Assembly (NCBI RefSeq): GCF_032854445.1
Contig: NC_088305.1
Coordinates: 315,001-379,000 of the forward strand
DNA from: Liolophura sinensis
Lineage: Eukaryota; Mollusca; Polyplacophora; Chitonida; Chitonidae
Reading direction: 5' to 3'
DNA: 64,000 bases
Shown here: in pieces, positions 53,753 to 64,000 of the stretch
How positions within the stretch are numbered: the first letter of the stretch is position 1
Layout: every line of letters begins with the position of its first letter
The notes under the pieces: model-generated
The model's database searches: none
What the model was told of the DNA's origin: nothing
The model's input: only the letters and a program-made list of their open reading frames with translations
Position numbers and translations under genes: made by a program

Positions 53753-53785
53753 TGACGTCACGTGACCAGGTTAACAATATGGCGG
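53753..53785 (+). promoter_or_regulatory. CRE/CLEAR palindrome next to a YY1-like initiator
   Basis: TGACGTCA (53753-53760) overlaps the 10-bp palindrome GTCACGTGAC (53757-53766), which equals the CLEAR/E-box consensus for TFEB/MITF-type factors as I know it. Fifteen bases on, the start codon lies in caatATGGCGG, a YY1-type element common at short 5' leaders. A compact promoter is inferred. Confidence 0.5.
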
Positions 53786-53887
53786 TTCTCAGAATGCTAT
53801 ACCGCAGGCGGCGTGTATTGCTCATGTTGGTCTTCATGAGTTTGTTTTGGGTTGTGTTTTTATACCTGTCCATGCCGGCATCGTCAG
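53779..53887 (+). CDS. DUF4773-like gene exon 1 (signal anchor)
   Basis: 36 codons plus one base, MAVLRMLYRRRRVLLMLVF to MPASS, ending TCAG|GTCAGT. Joined to exon 2 it gives SSGYEKKKG. The ORF continues into the intron, so the boundary rests on the donor and phase. Confidence 0.8.
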
Positions 53888-56800
53888 GTCAGTTATATGC
53901 GCATGTATCTGTCGGATTAGCGATATTTCTGAGCTTCCATTCGAGAAAATTAGTTCTGAAATTTGCTGTTTCATTTTGTATGGCGTGTGATCCTGCGCAG
54001 ACGACAACAAATGTCAAAGTCAGCATCAATGAAGTACTGTATCTTTATTTGGTTGTCAAGGATTAGTGGGGGTATTAAATGGATTATATGATGCCCGGTA
54101 AGTCTTTGCTTCATGTGGGAGTAAAATGGCCTTGGATGCAATAGGAAAATTTTTCGCCCTCTAAGAAATTTGTTTTCTATTTAATTTTACTGACGTGGTA
54201 TATTGCGCACAGGGATAAGTATTTCCAGCTGATCAACTGATTTTAATGGAAACTAGGGTTTTTCTCATCTCTGACCACATTGACCAAAACTAATCTTTTT
54301 TCTTTTGTGAATACAAAACTGTGGGATTAGCTCTGTCTTCGTTAATCAATTAGCATTTTGTTGCCAGTACAAAAGTATAAACCAAGTGTTTTATGTATCC
54401 TTTAAACACCAGTGGGGTTTAAGACCAACAGTGAGGTTTAAAACCAACAGTGGGGTTTATAACCAACAGTGAGGCAGCACAATTTTTAATCCCGCGATTT
54501 TGAGCTAGGATGAGGCAAGGCCTCGAGGCATTGTTATGCCAAAAGTGGATTGTAGTGCAATGTCCACAGTGTTATAATGTTTTTTATATGATACCGGTAC
54601 TGTCTTTTATATGACGTCATCGTGATCAGCAGGGAAAGGAAGGTTTCATGTCAGTAAATTGATGTCAAGGTCCTGCTGTCAGGCATTGGACAGGTCTCCA
54701 TTAGTCAACCATTTCAAATTACATGAATGACACATGATGTAAACTGTGTTACCATAAAGTCATAAAATATACTGCAAAATGTCATTCGTCCGTGGGGCCA
54801 GTGCCCTTTGAGATCCCCCCAATCCTCCTCGGTTAAACAAAGGAAAACATGGTCAAACTGTTGTAATATTTATTTTCACCTAAATGTAAAGCCTCAAAAA
54901 GCGATATTGTCATTTCAGGATGCATGCCACTACACTCACCACAACAGAGCAGCCGTGATCAAATTACCCTAGCTATTTCTTCTGATTATGGGGGCACCTG
55001 GTCTGCTCTTTTTAGCCAGTAATTGTAGCAGGAGTATTGTTTTGTTTTGTTTTTTCACATGGTCAGACCATGTAATGAACAACGTACTCATATCTGTACT
55101 TTTCCAAAAGCTGGGAAAGAAATGTAATATTCTGCTTTTACCAGTACTAATATCTGTTCCAAATATTAGAAGAATTAGGGTAGCACCCAGTCACAGACAG
55201 TGGCCTTTTAAGTTTGAGGTTACATTTGCTTTTCATGGCCAATGAAACATTGTAAAGTAACACTTTCTTTGCATTTAGCATTTCAGTTTCTCCATTGTTT
55301 TTACTATAAGTTACTGCCAATGGGGACACACTTTCGCATGCAGAATTTCAGCGAAACAGATGTTTAGTGTAGTAGACATGCCTCTGTTAGGTTAAAGCAT
55401 GTGTGCTGTTTTGTGATAATTAGCACCCAACTCCTTTGTAATGCGATATCTTGCGACATTTCTGTTGAATATAGGCGGCCATCTGAAATGCGAAATTGAC
55501 TTATTGGAAATCATGTTTTATACGCAAACATTTGTTTATATATTGTATACCTGTAGGTAATGTCACTAGTAACTGAATAAAATATTGGCCAGTCAGATCA
55601 ATGCTTGTTTCACTGTGCAGATACAAAGACATCCCGCTGGTACTGTACCAGCAGAGCGGTGTGAATTCCAAGCCCTGATTTTATGGTGGAGTTACATGTA
55701 CATATAGCTAGTTTATACTGGGCCTGTGATAGCTTAATTTGTGGTACAGTGCCAGATCCTGAGTGCATATCTAGCCAGAAGGATACAAAGACATCTACAA
55801 ATATCAGGTACAGTAATTAAAGTCCTGTTGATCAAGTAAAAATAGAATACAGCCATTCCATCTACTATGTTGACTCAGCAGTTTTTTGACAGTACATACT
55901 TACATGTACATGCACATAGCAGTGTTAGCAGAGCATACATGTACCTAGCATTGCTCTAACAATACACGCAGGTCAAATCAGCAAAGAACTAGGGACTATG
56001 TTTTTGTAGTAGTTCTTGTTGTCTTGATTGCAAGTTTACATGTAGGTGTAACTTGAACAAGGTGTGAGCAGGACACTGATGGCCAGGCTGTCTAACGTGT
56101 TCCCTGAGAACACATTATGGCTTGTATGGGACAGTTTGTCACATACATAGTACGTTGAAGAGGAAGTATGGTGGTATTAGGCCCTAAAATCTGACCAGTC
56201 ACCATTGATCAGATGAAGTAAACACATGCCAGGCTTTGAATTAGAGGAATGCTACTGAACTTCAGTGCCTTCATAATCTGGTAACCGTCCACTTTGTAAC
56301 AACACAACCTGACGTGCAGTAATCAAGAGCCTGGGGAGTATGAATTTTGTTATGCAAATCACACTCCTAGTCTCCATTGTTTTTTTTTTGGTACCTGTCA
56401 TCACCCACCTGCTGAAAAACAAAGGGCTGTATGTGTACATGTATGCACTGGTTTGCGCACTTTGTACATGTTCTCGAAGTCGACAGACCTGTGATAGTAC
56501 TTGTTGCTAACTCGCTTGAGTCCTTGTTAGAGCAAGGAAACAGGACTGGCTGGCCCAGTGTCAGTATAATGTTACTGGGTGGGGTGTCATGTCTGGTGTC
56601 TTCGCCAGAGTACTTCAGTGGCTGCAGTGCTTTGGCGGCATGCACACGATGGCCCTGCCACAAGGAGACACAGTATATGAACCACATAACTAATGACTCC
56701 TCATCGTCATTTGACTAAAAACATGTTACATATGTCGTCAAACCGAAAGACATGTAGATGTTTATTATAAAACATCAACTGGTACATCTGTGATTTCCTT

Positions 56801-59800
56801 GTGAATGGTTTATTATAATACATGGAGTAATTTCATTTGGGTCAGATGGCATACTGTGCACTTACGGGATGTGGTCAGGTTTACATTGTCTGGAGGATAC
56901 CAGACAGAGCCAGGAGAACTGACATGTGCCATCACCTTTATCTGTTACCTGACAAACCTTCTGACTTAAAGCTCCTGCCATATTTGACCTGAAATCTTGT
57001 AGACAGATTGCTGCATATGTAAGTGTGTAAGTGTGTGATAAGCCAGCAGACTGAAGCTGCATATGTAAGTGTGTAAGTGTGTGATAAGCCAGCAGACTGA
57101 AGCTACATATGTAAGTGTGTAAGTGTGTGATAAGCCAGCAGACTGAAGCTACATATGTAAGTGTGTGATAAGCCAGCAGACTGAAGCTGCATATGTAAGT
57201 GTGTGATAAGCCAGCAGACTGAAGCTGCATATGTAAGTGTGTAAGTGCGTGATAAGCCAGCAGACTGAAGCTACATATGTAAGTGTGTAAGTGTGTGATA
57301 AGCCAGCAGACTGAAGCTACATATGTAAGTGTGTAAGTGTGTGATAAGCCAGCAGACTGAAGCTACATATGTAAGTGTGTAAGTGTGTGATAAGCCAGCA
57401 GACTGAAGCTGCATGTGTAAGTGTGTAAGTGTGTGATAAGCCAGCAGACTGAAGCTGCATGTGTAAGTGTGTGATAAGCAAGCAGACTGAAGCTGCATAT
57501 GTAAGTGTGTAAGTGTGTGATAAGCCAGCAGACTGAAGCTGCATGTGTAAGTGTGTAAGTGTGTGGTAAGCCAGCAGACTGAAGCTACATATGTAAGTGT
57601 GTAAGTGTGTGATAAGCCAGCAGACTGAAGCTGCATGTGTAAGTGTGTGATAAGCAAGCAGACTGAAGCTGCATATGTAAGTGTGTAAGTGTGTGATAAG
57701 CCAGCAGACTGAAGCTGCATGTGTAAGTGTGTGATAAGCAAGCAGACTGAAGCTGCATATGTAAGTGTGTAAGTGTGTGATAAGCCAGCAGACTGAAGCT
57801 GCATGTGTAAGTGTGTAAGTGTGTGATAAGCCAGCAGAACTACTTGTAGCTGACCAAAAGGAGTAGAGTTCACTATAACGCAGCTGTCACAGGGTTCCAC
57901 AGATTTGTAATTTACTACGGCAGTCAGGTGGAGAGTATAGGTTGAAAAAACTGGAACCTAACACTTAGGCAGGTACAGTTTACCTGCTGACACTTATGAT
58001 TTAAAGCAGCAGGTGAATGGTTAAGTAAATGACCTAGCGACCCTTCATGTACCATGAGCCCTGGCTATTATCATCTTCTGTACACGGGTACTGCCATTGG
58101 TTGCTGTAGCACTGTCTGTCAAACCATGGAGGAAATACTGCTGAAAACAACTTGACAACCTAAGTTAAACAAGCAGACAAATCTAAAAACATTATCAGGA
58201 AAAATCAGATTAAAATCTCTGACAGCTGGTGTCTCTCTCTGTTTTTTATATTTAACAAACACACCAGCTACATGTGGGCCACACTTGAAAAGACAGACCT
58301 GTACATGCATGTTTTAACATTGGGTGTAACACAACAAGTGGGAATAAATTGTGCCTACCTTAAAGCTTGTTGAGTAATGAAGGAGTGGATCGTGGGGAAG
58401 GGGTTTAAGGCGCTTGTCTTTTCACTCCTAAACTCACACTAGATACCGGTTCAGTCCCGGCTTTTGACAGGGAACTTGAACATTCTCACTTTTGCTGGAG
58501 CAATGGTGATAACACATGATAAGCCACACACATGGCTGTTTTTCCAGACTAAACACTTGTCTTTGACCAATATGGTGTGCAAATTTGTATGTCACTTATG
58601 GACAACTTCATGAGTAACTTGCCAAAGGTTGGTGGTTTACACTGGGTTATCTGAACACTATATACATGTAGTGTAAGTGAAAACTGTGTGGCATTACACA
58701 GCAAGTAAATCAAACAAAAATTGTCACTAATCTTAGTATACATTAAAGTAGGGTGTCTATTTTGAATATATATACACTTTATATATACTCTTTATATATA
58801 CACTTTATATATATACTTTTGCAGAGCTTCATATTTTTTTGGGTGTTATTTTTTTTTTTACCATTGTAATATACATATACATGTGATTTTGTTTTCAGAT
58901 TTCTGGTTTAGTTCTTTTTCCATGTTACAATCACCAAAAAAAAGTCATCATTGGAAAGTTTTTACCATTGTAATATACATATACATGGGATTTTGTTTTC
59001 AGATTTCTGGTTTAGTTCTTTTTCCATGTTACAATCACCAAAAAAAAGTCATCATTGGAAAGTTTTTACCATTGTAATATGCATATACATGTGATTTTCT
59101 TTTCAGATTTCTGGTTTAGTTCTTTTTCCATCTTACAATCACCAAAAAAGTCCTCATTGGAAAGTTTTTACCATTGTAATATATATGTGATTTTGTTTTC
59201 AGATTTGTGGTTTAGTTCTTTATCCATGTTACAATCACCGAAAAAAGTCATCATTGGAAAGCTATTAGCATTGTTTCATACTGAACTTGTTTTTTATTTA
59301 GCAGTTTAAGTTCTAAATGCCCCATTTAGCGACTATTTGAAAAAGATTGGTAGTTGTTTCCTCCTGTAATTCTGTACCGCTTTGTCCTGTTTCTAAGTGA
59401 CTGTGGATTTTGTTGGTGTGTTGCAGGTTATGAAAAGAAGAAAGGTGAAAGAGACAAGGTTTTACAGTCAAAGAAATCACCCCTCAAAGAGGCCACTCAA
59501 TTTCAACAAGAACATATACATGAATCAGAAAACAGAAATCAAATTGAAAAAGTGATTCGGGCAACTCAGAAAATTCACCAACCGGCAGCACCACTACAAG
59601 CCCCAAATATGCACATAGACTCTCCCATACATCACGATGTACATGTAAATATCAGCTCAAGGACTAGCTCAAACCATTCCAGTGGGGTCACCACTAAGTC
59701 CACAAAAAATGTTGGACAAGTTGACAAAATGATTGAGTTTGGTGCACAGATAAAAAACAAGACTTTTGAAGTTGGGGCTCAAGTGAAAAACAAAACACTT

Positions 59801-62720
59801 CAAAAACTGTCTGATTTGGGACTTATCGCCAAACCTAAGCCAGTCATAAAACAAATCGGCAAAACCTCGATATTAAATATAACAATGTCCAAGGAGGAGA
59901 TCATGTTCGTCATAAAGACTCTGATCATGGAAGCGGAGAAGAAATCCTCGGACAAAATAACGCACGCCAAAGTCTCCCCAGGGGGACACAACCACACAAA
60001 CTCTTCTGCTGGAGCGTCCGGGAACCTCTGTCATTGCATGAATGCTGACTGCACGTGCTGTGCTCAGCTACAGTTTATCAAGCTTCATGTTGTCAGGAAG
60101 GCCTGCGCTAATTTTAGCTTTATGCCAAAATCTCAGGTAAGGCCAGATAGCAAATGTTTCAGTGATTTCTAGTCTGTACATAGCTTTTGTCATACTTCGA
60201 GACCAAAGCCTGCGTTGAACAACATGGAAAACATTGCTAAGGTATATGTTGACGGTGGTGTCTCAAAATGTTCTGCATGCATTGAGCTCAGGTTTTGAAC
60301 ACAAGTAGAACACAATATCACTAGGGGTATATTCCATTGTTAATTTGGTGCATGCGTTTTAATTACCGGAAATTACAAAATTCACAACTTGATGTATTGT
60401 GTATACTTTCTTGACAACAATTTGAAAATTATCTGGGTCAAACTACAAGTATGTTTTGTTGTGTAGAAATACAGTATATGTGTTAAAGAAAACGTGGAGA
60501 TGTATATGTAAGTATTTTGTTTGTAGTGGGTATAAGTACATCCAATTACAAATGTAAAGCCAAAAATTGTTCATTCACCACAATGTTGGTGTGTGTGGGT
60601 AGTGTGGGGGAAGGGGGGAGAAAGAAACCAAATCATATACTCAGACAAAATTCTCCAAAATAAATTCTCCAGCATTCATCTAAAACTGGTTGTATCTTCT
60701 TTGTTTTTAGACTTTTTTGCCTTGATAAACTGCAGTTAAATGTTTCAATTCTATGTGGAAAATTCAAGCAAGTTTTAGTGGTTACAAAGTCAAACATGAG
60801 AATAGATGAAATTATTTTTATGAAGTGTTTAGTGGTTAATTTGAGGTTGAAAATGTATCATTTGGTATTGCTTATTCCACAGCCATTATCCTTGACACAC
60901 ATAATAATTTTCAAACTTACATGTACTTATTTATTGAATATTATATTAAAATATTAAGTGGCCCCTGTGGCCCTGAGGGTTAGCACGCCAGCATGGCGCA
61001 ATGATCCAGGACCCTACCACCAGTTCGGTCATTGTGAGTTTAAGTCCATCTCATGCTGGTTTCCTCTCCAGCCATACATGAAAACGTCCTCAGCAACTTG
61101 TGGATGGTCGTGAGTTGCCCAGTTTCCTTCCTCAGTAATGTTGGCTATCTTTAAAGTGAAATATTCTTAAGTATGGTGTAAAACACCAATCAAATAAATA
61201 AATTAATATTAAATATATTCCAAGAATTAAGGCATCCAACTTAAGGACCTGTTCATCGTTGTGTCACTCTCAATTTGATAGGAGATGTCATTTATGTTCC
61301 TGCTGGATGGGAAGACTCAGTTTACAGAGGTCATATCAGGTAAGTAACTGTATCTCCTGGATTGGAAGACTCAGTTTACAGAGGTCAAATCAGGTAAGTA
61401 ACTGTATCTCCTGGATTGGAAGACTCAGTTTACAGAGGTCATGTCATTCACAGACTATTGTTCTATCACTATATACTCAACAGTGATTGGCTGGCCTCAT
61501 CACCCACAGAGTATACACTCAGCAGTGATTGGCTGGTGAGATCATCCATAGACTATTGTCCTAACACCATATACTCAACAGTGATTGGCTGGTCAGATCA
61601 TCCATAGACTACTGTGCTAACACCATATACTCAACAGTGATTGGCTGGCCAGATCATCCACAGACTATTTTGCTCACACCATATAATCAACAGTGATTGG
61701 CTGGCCAGATCATCCACAGGCTGTTGTGCTCACACCATTTACTCAACAGTGATTGGCTGGTCAGATCATCCACAGAGTATAGTACAACATACACTCAACA
61801 GTGATTGGCTGGTCAGATCATCCGCAGACTATTGTACTAACACCATATGCTCAACAGTGATTGGCTGGTCAGATCATCCACAAACTATTGTGCTAACACC
61901 GTATACACAACAGATAAAAGAGAATGGAAGGGCCACTCATTTGCATATCTGCATTAAGCAACTTGCAAATATATAAAGCCAACGAATCCTTCTCAATGAT
62001 TTAGTGGTCGAGTGGTTAAAACACTGTCCTTCTAAGCGTGAGAACAAGATTCAGTCTTCTGTCTGGTCAAGCATGTGCATGCTGCGCTGACAAGACGACA
62101 AATTGACATCCTTTGCTCATCCTCTTCTGGCGCTCCACAGGACGGGTTAACTCCTCTGCCCGGTGTCTCTATACTGTGAATGGTGTTTCATGCAGAGCTT
62201 GCCAGTGATGCAGCACTGTAAATGTGACGACATTGGGACTTGCTGTCTACAATAAAACACTGTTGAAAGTCACTGTATACCCTAATCAAGCAAATATGAA
62301 TAATCCTAATGGTATTGTTTCATTTATTAATCACTTAAGTGATACAGTTTTGTTAGTATTACCTCCAGAGGTTTAGCGAGTAGGTGTCGCGTTCATTAGC
62401 GATCACTTCATCATTAATACCTTGATTAATGTATGTTATAAGCTATTATGTCACTTGTTTTTTTAGCTGAACACCCTCCAAAAATCTGCCTGGGCTCAAT
62501 GTCAAAAGACGTGGAGATATGTGTGGACTTCTTCAATATGGCTTTCACTGTTAATATGCACGAGGAACACAAAACACAGTTGAGTGGCTGTCTTGACTTT
62601 TGCTTCAATATCTACAACAGAACAATCAGTACTTTTCCACTGGGCTGTTTCCAGATCCCCAGTGATTCACACAAGGAAGACCATCCACAGATACCGTTAC
62701 TAGGCAACTGGGTTCCTTGA
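53779..62720 (+). CDS. Type II membrane protein with C-terminal DUF4773-like Cys-rich domain, 4 exons
   Basis: Exons 53779-53887, 59427-60136, 61282-61339, 62467-62720; all GT-AG and in phase; 376 residues. The N-terminus is a short basic stretch (MLYRRRR) followed by one hydrophobic segment (VLLMLVFMSLFWVVFLYLSM): an uncleaved signal anchor, so the rest should be lumenal or extracellular. Residues about 40-230 are polar and Asn/Lys/His/Ser-rich with a repeated FGAQIKNKTF/VGAQVKNKTL motif and several N-glycosylation sequons. The C-terminal 130 or so residues hold CHCMNADCTCC, KACANFSFMPKSQ, PPKICLG, VEICVDFFNMAF, SGCLDFCFNIYN and FPLGCFQIP, a spacing of Cys and hydrophobics that I associate with DUF4773 in insects and molluscs, whose function is unknown. 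Intron 1 (5.5 kb) holds two minisatellites. The domain call is from memory. Confidence 0.85.
54067..56490 (+). other. DUF4773-like gene intron 1, first part
   Basis: Intronic sequence. A small tandem of aaccaacagtggggttt-type units (about 4) lies at 54408-54475. Otherwise no array, SINE or second gene recognised. Confidence 0.5.
56495..56720 (+). repeat. SINE body fragment, second tRNA-headed type
   Basis: gactggctggcccagtgtca, gtataatgttactgggt, gtgtcatgtctggtgtcttc, ggccctgccacaaggagaca, taatgactcctcatcgtcat. Homologous to the reverse complement of about 14640-14810. DUF4773-like gene intron 1. Confidence 0.8.
57011..57836. repeat. 38/48-bp minisatellite rich in GTAAGTGTG, about 19 units
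   Basis: Units: gataagccagcagactgaag, ctgcatatgtaagtgtg, with an optional extra taagtgtgt, so short and long forms alternate. On the gene strand every unit contains one or two GTAAGT motifs, the ideal 5' splice-site hexamer. Open minus-strand frames (THLHMQLQSAGLSHTY) are repeat effects. Confidence 0.92.
58389..58475 (+). repeat. tRNA-like sequence, probable SINE head
   Basis: A box A-like gtttaaggcgcttgtc and a near-perfect box B GGTTCAGTCCC about 40 bases apart. Flanking arms do not close as a functional tRNA acceptor stem that I can see, so a SINE head is more likely than a gene. Confidence 0.5.
58860..59272. repeat. 104-bp tandem repeat, 4 units
   Basis: Each unit: accattgtaatatacatata, catgtgattttgttttcaga, tttctggtttagttcttttt, ccatgttacaatcacc, then an A run and gtcatcattggaaagttt. 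On the gene strand every unit contains gattttgttttcag, an acceptor-like tract. It ends about 155 bases before exon 2. Confidence 0.93.
59427..60136 (+). CDS. DUF4773-like gene exon 2
   Basis: 236 codons after the split Gly: polar linker, then CHCMNADCTCC and the start of the Cys-rich domain up to FSFMPKSQ. Acceptor ggtgtgttgcag|GTTATG, donor CTCAG|GTAAGG. Phase 0 out. Confidence 0.88.
60137..60958 (+). other. DUF4773-like gene intron 2, first part
   Basis: AT-rich intron sequence with no array or second gene recognised. Confidence 0.5.
60959..61204 (+). repeat. Full-length tRNA-headed SINE (common family)
   Basis: Head: tggcccctgtggccctgagg, gttagcacgccagcatggc (box A region) and tcattgtgagtttaagtcc (box B region). 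Body: cttgtggatggtcgtgagtt, ccttcctcagtaatgttggc, then gtgaaatattcttaagtatg and ggtgtaaaacaccaatcaa, and a (aaat)n tail. This copy shows the element's orientation and both ends. It sits in intron 2, 78 bases before exon 3. Confidence 0.9.
61282..61339 (+). CDS. DUF4773-like gene exon 3 (58 nt)
   Basis: Encodes EMSFMFLLDGKTQFTEVIS, a beta-hairpin-like piece of the domain. Acceptor caatttgatag|GAGATG, donor TCAG|GTAAGT. The exon end and donor are duplicated downstream, at 61356-61444. Confidence 0.87.
61310..61444 (+). repeat. 54-bp tandem duplication of the DUF4773-like exon 3 end and its donor
   Basis: Copy 1 is the exon end and the start of the intron (...gaagactcagtttacagagg, tcatatcag|gtaagtaactg). 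Copy 2 repeats it with an intact donor at 61394. Copy 3 is cut after gaggtcatgtc, without a donor. The period is 54 bp, so use of the second donor would add exactly 18 codons, in frame. Confidence 0.9.
61445..61915. repeat. 55-60-bp minisatellite, about 8 units
   Basis: Units: actcaacagtgattggctgg, tcagatcatccacagactat, tgtgctaacaccatat. It follows directly on the donor duplication, within intron 3 of the DUF4773-like gene. Confidence 0.9.
62001..62275 (+). repeat. SINE with tRNA-Ser/Leu-like head
   Basis: tttagtggtcgagtggttaa (box A) and gagaacaagattcagtcttc (degenerate box B), followed by an unrelated body and ending in ctacaataaaacactgttga. Intron 3 of the DUF4773-like gene. Confidence 0.6.
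62467..62720 (+). CDS. DUF4773-like gene exon 4 (C-terminus)
   Basis: Encodes (A)EHPPKICLGSMSKDVEICVD, FFNMAFTVNMHEEHKTQLSG, CLDFCFNIYNRTISTFPLGC and a short tail ending GNWVP, TGA. Acceptor tgtttttttag|CTGAAC, in phase with exon 3. Confidence 0.9.
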
Positions 62721-63540
62721 GTGGCCGTTTGTGTGACTAGGAATGAGTTTACAAAGTTGCCCAGCTAACAGTATCCAGCTTTGAACAGGGAATAAGTTGG
62801 AGAGTTTTGAACCAGATCCATTGCTGGGCAACTGCATGTGAATGTGCATTTTCCTTGGCACTGCCTATTCCACATTGTGTCACATGAAGACCCCCCAAAC
62901 ATGTAATTATTGTAAAACAATGGGGTTGCCTGAGTTTGTGTTTTGTACCATCCATCATCACCAAACAAACAGAGGTTAAGACGCTACTCATGACGCCAGT
63001 TCTGCAATGAACAGCCAAATCCTGTTCCTAGGCAGTGGCTTACTGTCAAACACTTTCAGTTTCCCTTATTTTTAGCTGCATCCACATGTAGTTCACAGGG
63101 ACAAGAGGTTTCCTTACTTTTGAGGAATTCCTCCTTTTATGGCTATCTTTGTTACATGTTGATAAAAGTTGTAGAGTTATGATGTATCTTCAACCTTTTC
63201 AATCACTGCAACACTTGTTTAACTGGAATTTATGTGTACAATTATTGTGAAAATGACACTGAAAATGATTTCTTTGTGTCATTAAGGATGCAAATTTCAT
63301 AAAACTGTGCAAATTATTTCTCCACACCCTATGGTTCGCTCAGAATGTTTCAGATACAGTGGTGGTTGAAAAGGTGGAAGAATGAGGGTAACTTAATAGA
63401 GGTGAAAAATTATAAGATGTGTCAGACGTGTCCTCTTTTCGTTTTTTCCACTGTCTGTCTCATCACCTAATCTCCATGTCCTCCTGTTTGACCATTCAGT
63501 TTAACATCAAATTTTATATACATTGTACAATGTACATATA
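62721..63540 (+). other. Sequence downstream of the DUF4773-like gene
   Basis: Probably 3' UTR and flank. I found no canonical AATAAA close to the stop; no other gene recognised. Confidence 0.4.
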
Positions 63541-63553
63541 GTTGCTAGGCAAC
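63541..63553. promoter_or_regulatory. X-box-like RFX motif
   Basis: GTTGCTAGGCAAC matches the two half-sites of an X-box. No downstream gene is visible in the window, so its relevance is unknown. Confidence 0.25.
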
Positions 63554-63764
63554 AAGTGTTTAATGTGTATATAAACCAGAATCATTCTCAATGCCAGTAT
63601 ACAGTGGATTGCAACAGTATGATGTAGTTTCCACCCAAACATTTTTTTATGGAATGATCTTTGTGATCGTTCAGTACGACGTTGATGCATCTACATGTAC
63701 TGGATTTTACACCTGCTGTGAGAAGTACACAGTGTATAGCCGTTGTGTGTGACATAAGTTCATC

Positions 63765-63935
63765 CAAAACTGTATGTGTACAATTGTTTGTGTACAGCTG
63801 TTTGTGTACAAGTGTGTTTGTACAACCGTGTGTGTACAACTGTTTGTGTACAATTGTTTGTGTACAGCTGTTTGTGTACAGCTGTGTGTGTACAACTGTG
63901 TTTGTACAACTGTTTGTGTACAACTGTTTGTATAC
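63765..63935. repeat. 14-15-bp minisatellite, about 11 units
   Basis: Units of tgtttgtgtacaact and tgtgtgtacaact. Minus-strand frames of VHKQLYTNSCT are repeat effects. Confidence 0.9.
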
Positions 63936-64000
63936 AGTTAAACAGACGTCATTTTTATGCAAAGCCGCAGTCTGGATTTCCCGTTTATTGTTTCTTCCAT

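Noticed and set aside
57011-57900. Minus-strand open frame of THLHMQLQSAGLSHTY repeats
   Set aside because: Repeat effect of the 38/48-bp array within intron 1 of a plus-strand gene.

Overview
This is animal nuclear DNA, most likely from a mollusc or a close lophotrochozoan relative. The genes are split by GT-AG introns, and repeats fill most of the non-coding sequence. Many copies of a tRNA-headed SINE are present, whose body (reverse strand) reads like gattggtgttttacgcc ... gccagcattatggtgggagg; I associate this family with bivalves and gastropods from memory. No prokaryotic operon, CRISPR array or viral gene was seen.

Layout. (1) 2.0-14.0 kb, minus strand: a complete nine-exon METTL2-type tRNA m3C32 methyltransferase gene. 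It has a second, homologous first exon (13538-13740) that would give a longer, basic, mitochondrial-presequence-like N-terminus. (2) 15.7-16.3 kb, plus strand: a B30.2/SPRY exon with an in-frame stop and a frameshift. (3) 16.3-29.3 kb: no convincing gene; it holds a 64-bp minisatellite, segmental duplications, SINEs and a TTAA-flanked MITE. (4) 29.3-46.7 kb, plus strand: an eleven-exon GMC (FAD-dependent glucose-methanol-choline) oxidoreductase whose introns hold a 3.1-kb non-autonomous DNA element, minisatellites and a 5'-truncated LINE. (5) 49.9-50.7 kb, plus strand: a single-exon gene for an unrecognised 264-residue protein with an N-myristoylation/palmitoylation start (MGCKSS). (6) 53.8-62.7 kb, plus strand: a four-exon type II membrane protein with a Cys-rich C-terminal domain that I assign to DUF4773.

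The most striking pattern is that at least five tandem arrays are built from exon edges of the genes here. The METTL2 exon 2 acceptor is repeated about 7 times, the METTL2 exon 5 acceptor about 70 times, the GMC exon 4 acceptor about 43 times, and the DUF4773 exon 3 donor is present in 2 copies plus a partial one. The METTL2 last coding exon is repeated about 26 times, and that array now supplies the stop codon. In the acceptor arrays the intact exon always sits at the downstream end, so each intron ends in a row of near-identical candidate 3' splice sites.

Several conserved exons carry single-base homopolymer length changes (METTL2 exon 5; GMC exons 8, 9 and 10; the SPRY exon). Because one lies in a gene expected to be essential, residual assembly error is at least as likely as pseudogenisation. 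All exon boundaries were derived by eye from splice consensus, reading phase and protein-family conservation; nothing was searched against a database.
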